This document shows, in pieces, positions 16,604-28,281 of a stretch of 64,000 bases of DNA. The position numbers and the translations under genes are program-made. The stretch lies in contig JAEZZI010000021.1 of the NCBI GenBank assembly GCA_023418595.1, positions 1 to 64,000 on the forward strand. Reading direction: 5' to 3'. The stretch's first letter is position 1. Every line of letters starts with the position of its first letter. This DNA comes from Pseudomonadota bacterium (GTDB lineage: Bacteria; Pseudomonadota; Alphaproteobacteria; Sphingomonadales; Sphingomonadaceae). Below the pieces are notes generated by a model. That model was not told where the DNA came from. It saw only the letters and a list, made by a program, of their open reading frames with translations, and ran no database searches.

Positions 16604-18079
16604 TCAGCCTTCGTGGTTGTCGGCGACGAACCGGTCGAGCACGCGGACGCCGAAGCCGGTCGCGCCCTTGTCGAAGGTCGCGCCGGGCTTGTCCGCCCAG
16701 ACCATGCCCGCAATGTCGAGATGCGCCCAGCGGACGCCTTCGTCGATGAACCGCTGGAGGAACTGCGCTGCGGTGATCGAACCGGCGCCGCGCGGGCCGA
16801 CATTCTTCATGTCGGCGATCGGCGAGTCGATCAGCTTGTTGTACGCATCCGACAGCGGGAAGCGCCACAGAGCGTCGCCCGACGCCTTGCCCGCCGCGAG
16901 CAACTGTTCAGCCAGGCTGTCGTCGTTCGAGAACAGCCCGCCATGTTCATGCCCCAGCGAAATGATCATCGCGCCGGTCAGCGTCGCCAGATCGACGATC
17001 GTCGTGGGTGAATAATTGCGCTGGACCCAGGTCAGCGCGTCGCACAGCACCAGCCGCCCTTCGGCGTCGGTGTTCAGGATCTCGATCGTCTGGCCGGACA
17101 TCGACGTCACGACGTCACCCGGACGCTGCGCCTTGCCGTCGGGCATGTTTTCGACGAGGCCGCACACGCCGACGACGTTCGCTTTCGCCTTGCGCAGCGC
17201 CAATGCCTTCATCGCACCGGCGACCGCGCCCGCACCGCCCATATCCCACTTCATGTCTTCCATGCCGGGGCCGGGCTTGAGCGAAATGCCGCCGGTGTCG
17301 AACGTCACGCCTTTGCCGACGAACGCCAGGTCGTAATCACCCGACCCTTTCCCCTGCCAGCGCATGACCAGTAGCCGCGCCTCGCGTTCGGAACCCAGCG
17401 ACACGCCGACCAGCGAATGCATACCGAGTTCGGCCATTTCGGCCTCGGTCAGAACGTCGATCTCGACGCCGGTGTCCGCCAGTTCGGCGCGCGCTCGTTC
17501 GACGAAGCTTTCGGGATAGATGATATTGGCGGGTTCGGCGACCAGGGTGCGGGTAAACTCAAGTCCCTGGACCAGTGCGTCGGCCTTGGCCCAGGCGGCG
17601 TCGATGCCCCCCGGCGCGCCGACGATGGTGATCGCCTCCAGGCTGGGCTTCTGCTTGTCGGTCAGTTTGGTGCGATAGACGTCATGTCGCCAGCTGCGCT
17701 GCTTGGCCGCGCTGGCGAAACGCGCGACCTCCGTCGCCGACGTCGTGGCGTCGAGGCCGGAGAAATCGACCGCGATCTCGCGCACGCCCGACACCAGGAA
17801 TCGCGCGGTCAGCGCCCCGCCTGCGCGTTCGTAATCGACTTCGCTGCCGGCACCCACGCCGACCAGCAGGATGCGTCCCACCCCGCCGCCGCGCTTGGCG
17901 AAAATCTCGACGATCGCGCCGGTTTCGCCATCGAAGCGCCCGGCTTCCGCCGCGCCCTTCACCAGGTCAGCATCGCCGCCGAAGCGCGCCGTATCGAGCG
18001 ATCCCATGCCGTCCTTGGCGACCGGGATCGCCAGCACAGGTGCATGGTCGGGAACGCTGGCGGCAAACTGGATTTTCAT
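16604..18079 (-). CDS. pepA: Leucyl aminopeptidase (M17, cytosol aminopeptidase)
   Basis: 491 residues. It releases N-terminal amino acids, preferring leucine, using two metal ions. The C-terminal catalytic domain shows VGKGVTFDTGGISLKP, MKWDMGGAGAVAG and the signature NTDAEGRLVLCDAL. The start was set at 18079 (MKIQFAASVPDH), which matches the family N-terminus; an upstream ATG at 18124 would add 15 unusual residues. It is the first gene of a pepA-holC transcript, divergent from lptD. Confidence 0.95.
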   Translation of the reverse strand: MKIQFAASVPDHAPVLAIPVAKDGMGSLDTARFGGDADLVKGAAEAGRFDGETGAIVEIFAKRGGGVGRILLVGVGAGSEVDYERAGGALTARFLVSGVREIAVDFSGLDATTSATEVARFASAAKQRSWRHDVYRTKLTDKQKPSLEAITIVGAPGGIDAAWAKADALVQGLEFTRTLVAEPANIIYPESFVERARAELADTGVEIDVLTEAEMAELGMHSLVGVSLGSEREARLLVMRWQGKGSGDYDLAFVGKGVTFDTGGISLKPGPGMEDMKWDMGGAGAVAGAMKALALRKAKANVVGVCGLVENMPDGKAQRPGDVVTSMSGQTIEILNTDAEGRLVLCDALTWVQRNYSPTTIVDLATLTGAMIISLGHEHGGLFSNDDSLAEQLLAAGKASGDALWRFPLSDAYNKLIDSPIADMKNVGPRGAGSITAAQFLQRFIDEGVRWAHLDIAGMVWADKPGATFDKGATGFGVRVLDRFVADNHEG

Positions 18080-18248
18080 CGGGCGTTGAGTCCTTTTCGG
18101 TAGTGGAAGGAGCCATATGGGCATTGCCTCCGCTTAGACGAGTGGGCAGGCCAGCGCAAAAGGGGTTTGAGCGATTGCGGAACAGGCGGTTGAGTGCGAT
18201 AGGGCGCGACTGCCCGCATGCAGCCATCGGCCTGGAGTCACTCGCCCT

Positions 18249-20492
18249 GTGAAGCGTAATTTCCTGCTTTCGAGTGTTCTGCCGGTCAGCGCCGCCTTGT
18301 GGTGTGCCCCGGCATTCGCGCAGGATTTGCAGAGTCGGCCCATCGATCCCCCGGCTCCGACCGCCACCACCCAGACGCTGGGCGAAGACGAGATCGAATT
18401 TTCGGCCGGCGTTCTGGAATATGACAGCAACAGCGATGTCGTCACCGCGACAGGTGACGTTCGCCTGTTTCGCCGCGGCGAACGGCTGCGCGCGGATAAG
18501 GTGATCTGGAACCGCGAAACCGGACGGGTCGTCGCGGAAGGCGACATCGCCGTCACCAATCCGCAAGGCGATGTCGCCTATGGCGACCGCATCGAACTGA
18601 CCGATTCGCTGCGCGATGGCGTCGTCGACAACATGCTCGTCGTGCTGGAAGAAGGCGGACGCCTGGCCGCACGACGTGGCGAGCGGGTCGAAGGCGGGGT
18701 CATCAACGTCGAGGACGCGGCCTACACGCCGTGCGCGGTCACCACCCCCGAGGGTTGTCCCAAGGAGCCGACTTTCAAGATCGAGGCGGTCCGCGTCGTT
18801 TATGACCCGAACCGCGAACGGGTCAGCTATTCGGGCGCGCGCTTCACCCTGTTCGGGCTGTCGATCCCGCTGCCCAGCTTTTCGCACGCGATCGGCGGTG
18901 CGCGCCAGAGCGGATTGCTCGCCCCCTCGATCCGGCTCGACCGGGTCAACGGACTGGAAGTGGCGGTCCCCTATTTCTGGTCTTTCGGACCCAATCGCGA
19001 TCTGACGTTGACGCCGCACGTCTTCACCGACGCGCTGCCGATGCTGAAGGCGGAATATCGCGAACTGAACGAAATCGGCGCGTTCCGCATCGCCGGATAC
19101 GGCACCTACAGCCGCCGGGCCGACGATTTCCTGATCGTGCCGCCGGACGCCGATACCGAGAACGCCTTTCGCGGCTTCGTCGATGCGGCCGGCCGTTATC
19201 AGTTCGACCCGAACTGGAGTGCGAGCGCATCGATCCGGCTGTCCACCGACCAGACGTTCCTGCGCCGCTACGACATTTCGCGAGAGGACCGGCTGCGCAA
19301 CAATGTGAAGCTCGAACGTGTCGGCCCGGACAGCTATTTCGCGATTCAGGGGTGGGCAGTGCAGACGCTGCGCATCGGCGAGAATTCGAATTTGCAGCCG
19401 ATCGCGTTGCCCGAAATCGATTATCGCAGGCGGCTGGACGGCGGGATCGACGGCGCCCGCGTGATGCTGCAGTTCAATACGCTGGCGCTCACCCGGATCG
19501 AGGGGCAGGACACCCAGCGTGCCTTCGCCTCTGCCCGGTGGGACTGGCGCCGCATCACGACGATGGGCCAGGAAATCACGCTGACCGGCTATGCCCGCGG
19601 CGACCTCTACAACACCAACGACACGCTATCGACGGTCGTGCCGTCCTATCGCGGTGACGAGGGCGTTACCGCGCGCGCGATCGGCGCGGTCGCGCTAGAC
19701 GTCAAATGGCCGTTCATCGGTGCGTTTCTGGGCGGCACCCAGCGGCTGACCCCGCGCGTCCAGATCGTCGCTTCGCCTAAACTCGCCAATCTGAATGTCC
19801 CGAACGAAGACGCGCGCGCGGTCGACCTTGAGGATTCGAATCTTTTCGCGCTCAATCGCTTCCCCGGGTACGACCGGTTCGAGGATTCGCCGCGCGTCAC
19901 CTATGGCGCCGACTGGGCGCTCGACCTGCCCGGCCTGTCGGTCAACGCGACCATCGGCCAGAGCTATCGCCTGTCCACGCGCGAGACTTTGTTGCCCAGC
20001 GGCACCGGCCTCGACGATCGCTGGTCCGATTTCGTTGGACGCACCGAAGTCCGCTGGCGCGAATTCGTCAGCTTCACCCACCGTTACCGCCTCGACAAGG
20101 ACGGGCTGGCGATCCGCCGCAACGAAATCGATGCGATGGTCGGCACTCGCCGCACCTATGCCAGCGTCGGCTATCTCCGTCTGAACCGCGACATCGACAC
20201 GCTGTTCGAGGATTTGCAGGATCGTGAGGAGGTCCGGGTCGGCGGGCGGGTTCAGGTTGCACGCTACTGGTCGGTATTCGGATCGGCGATCGTCGACCTC
20301 ACCGATCGCAACGAAGATCCGCTGTCGCTATCCGATGGATTCGATCCGATCCGTCACCGTCTGGGGGTCGCCTATGACGACGATTGCCTGACGCTTGGCC
20401 TGACGTGGAAGCGCGACTATGAGGATACCGGCGACGCGCGGCGGGGCAACTCGTTCCTGCTGACGCTGGCGTTCAAGAATTTGGGACGCTAA
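18249..20492 (+). CDS. lptD: LPS-assembly protein LptD
   Basis: 747 residues from a GTG start. A signal peptide (to about residue 25, APAFAQ) is followed by the OstA/LptA-like N-terminal domain (EIEFSAGVLEYDSNSDVVTATGDVRLF) and a C-terminal beta-barrel ending GNSFLLTLAFKNLGR. LptD with LptE inserts lipopolysaccharide into the outer leaflet of the outer membrane. Cysteines at CAVTTPEGC and the C-terminal CLTLGL are the likely disulfide residues. It heads the conserved lptD-surA-pdxA-rsmA operon. Confidence 0.95.
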   Translation: MKRNFLLSSVLPVSAALWCAPAFAQDLQSRPIDPPAPTATTQTLGEDEIEFSAGVLEYDSNSDVVTATGDVRLFRRGERLRADKVIWNRETGRVVAEGDIAVTNPQGDVAYGDRIELTDSLRDGVVDNMLVVLEEGGRLAARRGERVEGGVINVEDAAYTPCAVTTPEGCPKEPTFKIEAVRVVYDPNRERVSYSGARFTLFGLSIPLPSFSHAIGGARQSGLLAPSIRLDRVNGLEVAVPYFWSFGPNRDLTLTPHVFTDALPMLKAEYRELNEIGAFRIAGYGTYSRRADDFLIVPPDADTENAFRGFVDAAGRYQFDPNWSASASIRLSTDQTFLRRYDISREDRLRNNVKLERVGPDSYFAIQGWAVQTLRIGENSNLQPIALPEIDYRRRLDGGIDGARVMLQFNTLALTRIEGQDTQRAFASARWDWRRITTMGQEITLTGYARGDLYNTNDTLSTVVPSYRGDEGVTARAIGAVALDVKWPFIGAFLGGTQRLTPRVQIVASPKLANLNVPNEDARAVDLEDSNLFALNRFPGYDRFEDSPRVTYGADWALDLPGLSVNATIGQSYRLSTRETLLPSGTGLDDRWSDFVGRTEVRWREFVSFTHRYRLDKDGLAIRRNEIDAMVGTRRTYASVGYLRLNRDIDTLFEDLQDREEVRVGGRVQVARYWSVFGSAIVDLTDRNEDPLSLSDGFDPIRHRLGVAYDDDCLTLGLTWKRDYEDTGDARRGNSFLLTLAFKNLGR

Positions 20493-20571
20493 GCCTGCGT
20501 TCAGGCAAGTAGAGCGATAGGGCAAGCGCCGGTCCTCCCACCGGGGCGTGAAGAGGTTTTTCGATCCAAGC

Positions 20572-21921
20572 ATGAGCAAGAATCGTTTTTCGGCGCGCTT
20601 CGGCGCCCTGTTGGTCACGGCATCGATCTTTACGACGGCTGCGCTGTCGGCGCAGACCGTTCCCGAACAGAATGTGCCCGATACCGGGCTGAATCTGCCC
20701 GAAAATCTCCAGATCTTCGGCAAGTCCGACCCGAACATCCGCAAGCCCACGGCCATCGTCAACGAAACCGTGATCACGGGCACCGACGTCGATCACCGGC
20801 TGGCGCTGATCGCCGCGCTGCGCGGCTTGCGCGTTCCGCCCGAGCAGATGGATCAGTTCCGGCTTCAGGTCTTGCGCCAGTTGATCGACGAAACGCTTCA
20901 GATCCAGGAAGCGGGCAACAACAAGATCGAAATCACGCCGCAGGAATTGTCGCAAAGCTATCGTCGCGTCGCGCAGAACATGCAGATGACGCCCGAGCAG
21001 CTGACCCAGATGCTGGAAAGCGCGGGTTCTTCGGAAGCATCGATGCGACGCCAGATTCAGGGCGAACTGGCATGGGGGCGCCTGCTCCAGCGCCGGGTCG
21101 AGCCGATGATCAACGTGTCCGAGGCAGAGGTCCAGTCGGTGATCCAGCGGCTGGAAGCATCGAAGGGCACCGAGGAATACGAGCTTCGCGAAATCTATCT
21201 CTCGGCCAATCCCGCGAATGCCGCGCAGGTCTCGCAAAGGGCGAGCGCGATGATCGATGCGATGCGCCAGGGACAGAGCTTCGAGGCGCTCGCCTTCACC
21301 AATTCCGAAGCCACCACCCGCGCCAATGGCGGCGAACTGGGCTGGGTCCGCGCAGCGATGCTGCCCGAACCGCTGGCGCGCGCGCTGCCGACGATGCAGG
21401 TCGGCCAGGTCGCCGGGCCGATCGAGGTGCCGGGGGGCTATTCGATCCTGTATCTGACCGACAAGCGTCAGGTGCTGATGGCCGATCCGCGCGACGCGGT
21501 GCTGGCGCTGCGCCAGCTGACGCTTAATTTTCCTGCCGGAACGACGCAGGCGCAGGCCAGCGCAACCGTGGCGAAATTTGCGCAAGTCGCGCAGAGCATC
21601 AACGGGTGCGGCGGCGTTCAGGCTGCGGCGCAGCAACTGGGTGCCGATGTCGTCGACAACGACGCCGTTCGCGTCCGCGACCTGCCACCGCAGCTTCAGG
21701 AAATCATCGTCGACCTTCAGGTCGGTCAGGCAACCCCGCCGTTCGGGTCGGTCGAAAGCGGAGTCCGGACGCTGGTGCTGTGCGGACGCGACGATACGCG
21801 CTCGGCTGCCGTACCATCCGCCGAACGCATTCAGCAGGGGCTGGAACAGGATCGCGTGAACCTTCGCGCCCAGCGTATGCTGCGTGATCTGCGTCGCGAC
21901 GCCGTCATCGAATATCGCTGA
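20572..21921 (+). CDS. surA: Periplasmic chaperone and peptidyl-prolyl isomerase SurA
   Basis: 449 residues from the ATG at 20572; an in-frame GTG at 20548 would add eight residues before the signal peptide. Signal peptide to about residue 28, then the SurA N-terminal chaperone domain (AIVNETVITGTDVDHRLALI) and a parvulin PPIC domain around 200-305 (ELREIYLS, NGGELGWV). Only one clear parvulin domain is apparent; the second is degenerate. SurA escorts outer-membrane proteins, including LptD, to the BAM machinery. It is the second gene of the lptD operon. Confidence 0.92.
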   Translation: MSKNRFSARFGALLVTASIFTTAALSAQTVPEQNVPDTGLNLPENLQIFGKSDPNIRKPTAIVNETVITGTDVDHRLALIAALRGLRVPPEQMDQFRLQVLRQLIDETLQIQEAGNNKIEITPQELSQSYRRVAQNMQMTPEQLTQMLESAGSSEASMRRQIQGELAWGRLLQRRVEPMINVSEAEVQSVIQRLEASKGTEEYELREIYLSANPANAAQVSQRASAMIDAMRQGQSFEALAFTNSEATTRANGGELGWVRAAMLPEPLARALPTMQVGQVAGPIEVPGGYSILYLTDKRQVLMADPRDAVLALRQLTLNFPAGTTQAQASATVAKFAQVAQSINGCGGVQAAAQQLGADVVDNDAVRVRDLPPQLQEIIVDLQVGQATPPFGSVESGVRTLVLCGRDDTRSAAVPSAERIQQGLEQDRVNLRAQRMLRDLRRDAVIEYR

Positions 21922-21937
21922 GGTTGAAAGGAGCGGC

Positions 21938-22945
21938 ATGTCGAACGCTCCCATCGTCGTATCAATGGGCGACCCGGCCGGGATCGGGCCGGAAATCATC
22001 GCCAAATCCTGGGCAGCGCGCGAAAAAGCGACGCTGCCGGGTTTCTTTGCGGTGGGCGACGTCGATGCGATCGGCGCGCTCGACATTTGTCCGGTTCAGA
22101 CGATTTCCGATCCCCAGGAAGCAGGCGCGGTGTTCGCAAAGGCGCTACCGGTGCTGGGGCTGTCCGATGGCGGCGCCTCGTTACCGGGCACCCCCTGCAT
22201 ATCCGGCGCGCGCTGCGCGCTGCTGGCGCTTGAAATCGGCGTCGGGCTCGCACGATCGGGCGCAGCCTCTGCGCTGGTGACGGGCCCGGTTTCGAAAGCC
22301 CGGCTTTATGCCATCGGCTTCACTCATGCCGGCCAGACCGAATTCGTGGCCGAACGATGCGGGGTATCGCCGGACAATGCGGTGATGATGCTCGCGGGGC
22401 CGAGCTTGCGGGTCGTACCGATCACGACGCACGTGCCGCTCGCCAGCGTCAGCGACTCATTGTCGGTCGAACTGCTGGTCGCGCGCGGGATCGCAACCTC
22501 ACGCGGATTGCGCCGGAATTTCGGGATTGAGGATCCGAGGCTCGCCTTTGCGGGGTTCAATCCGCATGCGGGCGAGGAAGGCGCGATCGGGCGGGAGGAT
22601 ATCGACATCATCGCGCCTGCCATCGAATTGTTGAAACGCGAAGGCATCGCTGCGTCGGGTCCGTTCGCGGCGGACACGATGTTTCATCCGCGCGCGCGCG
22701 CAACCTATGACGCGGCTTTGTGCTGCTATCACGACCAGGCGCTGATCCCGCTCAAAACGCTGCATTTCGACGAAGGGGTCAACATCACGCTCGGTCTGCC
22801 GATCGTTCGCACATCCCCCGACCACGGCACCGCCTTCGATATTGCGGGCAAGGGGATTGCCGAGCCCGGCGCAATGATCGCCGCGATCCGCATGGCGGGG
22901 GAAGCGGCGACGCGGCGCGCCAAGATCGTCGCGACGGCCAAATGA
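21938..22945 (+). CDS. pdxA: 4-hydroxythreonine-4-phosphate dehydrogenase
   Basis: 335 residues. PdxA oxidises 4-phosphohydroxy-L-threonine with NAD in de novo pyridoxal phosphate synthesis. The N-terminal [11 protein letters not shown] and the C-terminal [19 protein letters not shown] are family signatures; metal-binding histidines are visible in ITTHVPL and [15 protein letters not shown] sits five bases before the ATG, 16 bases after the surA stop. Its own stop overlaps the rsmA start. Confidence 0.95.
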   Translation: MSNAPIVVSMGDPAGIGPEIIAKSWAAREKATLPGFFAVGDVDAIGALDICPVQTISDPQEAGAVFAKALPVLGLSDGGASLPGTPCISGARCALLALEIGVGLARSGAASALVTGPVSKARLYAIGFTHAGQTEFVAERCGVSPDNAVMMLAGPSLRVVPITTHVPLASVSDSLSVELLVARGIATSRGLRRNFGIEDPRLAFAGFNPHAGEEGAIGREDIDIIAPAIELLKREGIAASGPFAADTMFHPRARATYDAALCCYHDQALIPLKTLHFDEGVNITLGLPIVRTSPDHGTAFDIAGKGIAEPGAMIAAIRMAGEAATRRAKIVATAK

Positions 22946-23760
22946 CCCCCACGCTGCCGCCGCTGCGTGAGGTGATCCGCGCGCACGGCCTGACCGCCAG
23001 CAAGGCGTTGGGCCAGAATTTCCTGTTCGACCAGCAATTGCTCGCGAGGATCGCGGCGATTCCGGGCGATCTGAGCGCAGCAGAGGTGCTGGAGATCGGG
23101 CCCGGTCCCGGCGGGCTGACCCGTGCGCTGTTGGCGGCGGGTGCAACCGTTACCGCGATTGAGCGCGACCGGCGGTGCATTCCGGCGCTCGCCGAACTGG
23201 CGGATGCCTATCCCGGCAAGCTGCGCGTGATCGAGGGCGATGCGCTGGCGGTCGATGCGCCGTCGCTGTTCGCGGGCAGGCCGCACGTTGTCGCCAACCT
23301 CCCCTATAATGTCGGAACGGCGTTGTTCGTCGGCTGGCTGTCGGCAGACTGGCTGCCCTGGTGGCAGAGCCTGACTTTGATGTTCCAGCGCGAGGTCGCC
23401 GACCGCATCGTGGCAGGTGCCGGGGACGATGCCTACGGCCGACTGGCGGTGCTGGCGCAATGGCGTTCGACCGCGCGCATCGCGATGCCCGTGCACCGGT
23501 CCGCCTTCACCCCGCCACCCAAGGTGATGTCCGCCGTGGTGCATGTGCTCCCCACCGAGGCGCCCCAGGGCGTCCGCTTCGACCGGCTTGAGGCGGTGAC
23601 CGCGGCGGCATTCGGTCAGCGGCGCAAAATGGTTCGACAGAGCCTGAAATCGGTGCCGGATGCGCTAGCCGCGCTCGACGCACTGGGGATAGATCCCACC
23701 CGCCGCGCCGAAACGGTCAGCGTGGCTGAGTTTGTAGAGATCGCGCGAAAACTATCTTGA
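22942..23760 (+). CDS. rsmA: 16S rRNA adenine(1518/1519)-N6 dimethyltransferase
   Basis: 272 residues. Dimethylates two adjacent adenines in helix 45 of 16S rRNA during 30S maturation; its loss gives kasugamycin resistance. Motifs: [10 protein letters not shown], the SAM site [10 protein letters not shown], catalytic NLPYNV and the FTPPPKV C-terminal signature. It overlaps pdxA by four bases (ATGA) and is the last gene of the operon. Confidence 0.95.
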   Translation: MTPTLPPLREVIRAHGLTASKALGQNFLFDQQLLARIAAIPGDLSAAEVLEIGPGPGGLTRALLAAGATVTAIERDRRCIPALAELADAYPGKLRVIEGDALAVDAPSLFAGRPHVVANLPYNVGTALFVGWLSADWLPWWQSLTLMFQREVADRIVAGAGDDAYGRLAVLAQWRSTARIAMPVHRSAFTPPPKVMSAVVHVLPTEAPQGVRFDRLEAVTAAAFGQRRKMVRQSLKSVPDALAALDALGIDPTRRAETVSVAEFVEIARKLS

Positions 23761-23810
23761 GCCACCCCGCCACCGTTTGATCCGGGCGTAGCGCGGAGAA
23801 TGAACCGCGA

Positions 23811-24344
23811 TCAGTTCTTCTCTTCCGGCGGCGGCGCGTCGGGGATGCGGGTTACCGGCGCGGTCGCCGATGCCGTCGCGGTCGGCGCGACGGTCGGTCC
23901 CTTGGCGATGGCGGCCGACAGCTGGGTGACTTCCGCACAGCCGGTCGTGCACAGCTTCTGCAACTGGGCAAGGTTGGTCTTGGCCCGGTCCACCGCACCA
24001 CGCGCGACCAGTGCCTCGCCCTGCCCCTTCAGCGCCTGCAAATCGTTCGGCTCCAGCTTCAGCGCCTCGCGGTACATGCGGATCGCCTTGCCCGGCAGTT
24101 CGCGCGCCTGGGCGATGTTGCCCAATTCGACATAGGCTTCGCGGTTGCGCGGATCGGCGGCCAGCGCGGATTCGAGCGCATCGGTCGCGGCTTCCAGATT
24201 GCCTGCTGCCTTCGCCTCTTTTCCCGCCGCCAACAGCGCGGTCGATCGCGCGTCGATCTGGTCATCGGCGCGCTGGCCGTGGAGTGCGGTCGAAAAGCTG
24301 ACCAGCACCAGGGCGGCGGCTGCGGAAACAAGGGTGATACGCAT
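23811..24344 (-). CDS. Small secreted TPR protein
   Basis: 177 residues from the ATG at 24342-24344. A signal peptide (MRITLVSAAAALVLVSFSTALHGQ) is followed by two or three TPR-like repeats (about 40-120, for example REAYVELGNIAQARELPGKAIRMYREALKLEP). A conserved pair of cysteines in LCTTGC lies near 145. The tail is low-complexity Ala/Pro/Thr, ending PPPEEKN. The product is probably periplasmic. The function is not recognisable. It lies downstream of the RsmB-like gene with a 32-base gap and may share its transcript. Confidence 0.75.
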   Translation of the reverse strand: MRITLVSAAAALVLVSFSTALHGQRADDQIDARSTALLAAGKEAKAAGNLEAATDALESALAADPRNREAYVELGNIAQARELPGKAIRMYREALKLEPNDLQALKGQGEALVARGAVDRAKTNLAQLQKLCTTGCAEVTQLSAAIAKGPTVAPTATASATAPVTRIPDAPPPEEKN

Positions 24345-24376
24345 AATCTGCTCCGGGGACGAGATCGTTCTGGCTA

Positions 24377-25561
24377 TCATGGCGCTCGCATCATCGCGAC
24401 AAAAAAGCCGTCCGTCGAGTGGGTAGCCGGGGTGAGCCGACGACCGGGGCCATGCGGCGACCCGATCGCGGCATCGATTTCGGCAACGGTCCAGCCCGGA
24501 TGGCGCGCCAGAAACGCCTGAACCTGGTCGCTCCCTTCGGCATCGAGCAGCGAGCAGACGATATGGACCAGCATACCGCCGGGCTTCACGCAACGGCTAC
24601 CGAGATCGAGCAGACGCGATTGCGTCGCCGTCAACCGCGCGAGTCGATCCGGATTGAGTCGCCAGCGCGCCTCAGGGTTGCGCCGCCAGGTGCCCGTTCC
24701 CGAACAGGGCGCATCGATCAGCACCAGATCGGCGCTTCCGACAAAGCGCTCCAGCGACTCCGCCTCGCGCCCGCCGTCGAGCAACAACGTCTCGGCAATC
24801 GTCACGCCCGCGCGTTCGGCACGCGCCGGAAGCCGCGACAGCCGCCCGCGATCTACGTCGCTGGCGACGATGCGCCCGCGATTCTCCATCATCGCGGCCA
24901 GCGCCAGCGTCTTGCCGCCACCGCCTGCGCACAGGTCGATCACCGTCATGCCGGGCCGCGCGCCGCTGGCGAGGCTGACGAGCTGGCTGCCCGCGTCCTG
25001 CACCTCGATCGCGCCCGTCTCGAACAGTTCGTGCCGCTCGATCGACGAATCGGGCGGCAGACGCAGGCCGTTCGACAGGCCTGCAATCGGCTCTGCTTCA
25101 GGGAACGCCGCGCGCACCGTGGCGACATCGGCGCGAAGCGTATTGACGCGGATGTCGAGCGGCGCCCGGTCGAGCAAAGCGGCTTGTTGCGGGCGATCGA
25201 TGCCGGTCGCGGTCAGCATCCGGCCCAGCCATTTGGGAACCAGACCGGTGCGAGCGCGCGGCTCGCCAGGCTCGATGGCCGAAGGCGCATGCCCCTCACC
25301 GCCGAAATGCGCGGCGATATCCGGGCGGGTGTCGGCAAGCGCCAGCATCGCGGCGCGTCCGCTTATTGGTCGCTCGCCAAGCAGGCGGATCGCGTCATAG
25401 ACAAGCGCGCGGACCGCGCGGCGGTCCTTCGACCCGGCATAGCGCCGCCGGGCGAAATATCGCGCAATCAGCGTATCGGCGGCAGCCCCGCCATCGCGGG
25501 CGGAAGCGATGATCGCGTCGAGCAGTTCGATCGCGGCTTGGGTGCGTGCGGCGGGGGTCAT
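24377..25561 (-). CDS. RsmB/NOP2-family RNA cytosine-C5 methyltransferase
   Basis: 394 residues. A short N-terminal NusB-like helical region (1-60) precedes the Rossmann methyltransferase domain. SAM motif VIDLCAGGGGKTLALA (about 208-223), motif IV DAPCSGTGTWRRNPE with the first catalytic cysteine, and motif VI IVCSLLDAEG with the second. Members methylate C5 of a cytosine in rRNA or tRNA. The overall shape fits RsmB (16S C967) but the specific target is not certain. Confidence 0.88.
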   Translation of the reverse strand: MTPAARTQAAIELLDAIIASARDGGAAADTLIARYFARRRYAGSKDRRAVRALVYDAIRLLGERPISGRAAMLALADTRPDIAAHFGGEGHAPSAIEPGEPRARTGLVPKWLGRMLTATGIDRPQQAALLDRAPLDIRVNTLRADVATVRAAFPEAEPIAGLSNGLRLPPDSSIERHELFETGAIEVQDAGSQLVSLASGARPGMTVIDLCAGGGGKTLALAAMMENRGRIVASDVDRGRLSRLPARAERAGVTIAETLLLDGGREAESLERFVGSADLVLIDAPCSGTGTWRRNPEARWRLNPDRLARLTATQSRLLDLGSRCVKPGGMLVHIVCSLLDAEGSDQVQAFLARHPGWTVAEIDAAIGSPHGPGRRLTPATHSTDGFFVAMMRAP

Positions 25562-25602
25562 CGGGCGCTATGGTCGTAGGTGATGGAGTCTGCTTTCTGC
25601 TT

Positions 25603-25711
25603 CGTCACCGCGGCCTTGTTCCGGGGCCCACCAAGCCGCTTGCGCAGCACTCTCGCATCCGGCGAAATAGCTTGCCGCCCGGTGGACCCCGGAACAAGTC
25701 CGGGGTGACGA
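25603..25711. repeat. Intergenic inverted repeat family A, copy 1
   Basis: Outer arms CGTCACC...TTGTTCCGGGGCCCACC and GGTGGACCCCGGAACAAG...GGGTGACG are inverted copies around about 40 bases that begin AAGCCGCTTGCGC. Copies 2 and 3 lie at 27296 and 39108. It is placed between the RsmB-like gene start and the guaB end. Confidence 0.8.
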
Positions 25712-25722
25712 GTGGGTAAGGG

Positions 25723-27401
<1,679 letters not shown>

Positions 27402-27410
27402 ACTGGAGAT

Positions 27411-28232
27411 TTATCGCGCCGCCCGCGCCAGCAGCGCCTTGGCCGCCTCCACATGCATTTCCTCGATCATGCGGTCGCGATAGCGTTCGGCACCGCCGGT
27501 GAATGCGGCAATCAACGCCTCGGCCTCGGCGATGTCACGAGCGTTGGGGGAATAAACACGCGTGGCGATATCGATCTGGTTAGGGTGGATCAGCGTCTTG
27601 CCGTCGAAGCCCAGATTGCGGCCCTCGATGCATTCCGCCTCCAGCCACTCGGGGTCGTCGAGCGCGTTGAATACGCCGTCCAGGACCCAGATATCGCGCG
27701 CCCGCGCCGACAAGATCGCCAGCTGAAAGCACAAATGCATCGCCGCCCGCCCCGCGCCCGGCGGCAATTTCAGTCCCACCGCCAGGTCGTTGGTGCCCAT
27801 GATGATCCCCGCCAGATCGACGCCCCAGCTGTCTGTGCTGGCAAGCTGGGCGACGTTCATCACGCCCGCCGGAGTTTCGATCATCGCAAGCACCGGCTTC
27901 TTCGAATAATAGGCGGCCCAGGTGATCGCATCGGGCGCCTCCACCTTGGGGATCACCACATAATCGGCCTCCGACTTGCGGATCGCCTTCAGGTCGTCCT
28001 TCCAGTGATCGCTGTCCTTGGCATTGGCGCGGATGCCGACCAGCTTGCCCGGATAGGTCGCCGCCGCCGCACAGGCCGCGTCGCGCGCGCTTTCCTTGTC
28101 GGCCTCCTTCACCGCATCCTCCAGGTCGAGGATCACCATGTCGGCGTTCAGCCCGCGCGCCTTCTCGATCGCGCGCGGGTTGGATGCCGGCAGGAACAGC
28201 GCGGTACGCGGAGGGAGTATGGCTTGGCTCAT
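27411..28232 (-). CDS. HpcH/HpaI-aldolase/citrate-lyase family CoA ester lyase
   Basis: 273 residues, TIM barrel of the CitE/malyl-CoA lyase type. Signatures: RTALFLPASNPRAIEKA, DMVILDLEDAV with the metal-binding acidic pair, VGIRAN, KVEAPD and AMIETPAGVMN, IMGTNDLA. Members cleave or form C-C bonds of (S)-citramalyl-, malyl- or beta-methylmalyl-CoA. No partner citrate-lyase subunits are nearby, so a stand-alone role such as citramalyl-CoA lyase is likely. The exact substrate is unresolved. Confidence 0.87.
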   Translation of the reverse strand: MSQAILPPRTALFLPASNPRAIEKARGLNADMVILDLEDAVKEADKESARDAACAAAATYPGKLVGIRANAKDSDHWKDDLKAIRKSEADYVVIPKVEAPDAITWAAYYSKKPVLAMIETPAGVMNVAQLASTDSWGVDLAGIIMGTNDLAVGLKLPPGAGRAAMHLCFQLAILSARARDIWVLDGVFNALDDPEWLEAECIEGRNLGFDGKTLIHPNQIDIATRVYSPNARDIAEAEALIAAFTGGAERYRDRMIEEMHVEAAKALLARAAR

Positions 28233-28281
28233 ACACCAGTTATGCTAGGCTGGCGGAAATCGGCAAGGGGGAGTGGACGCC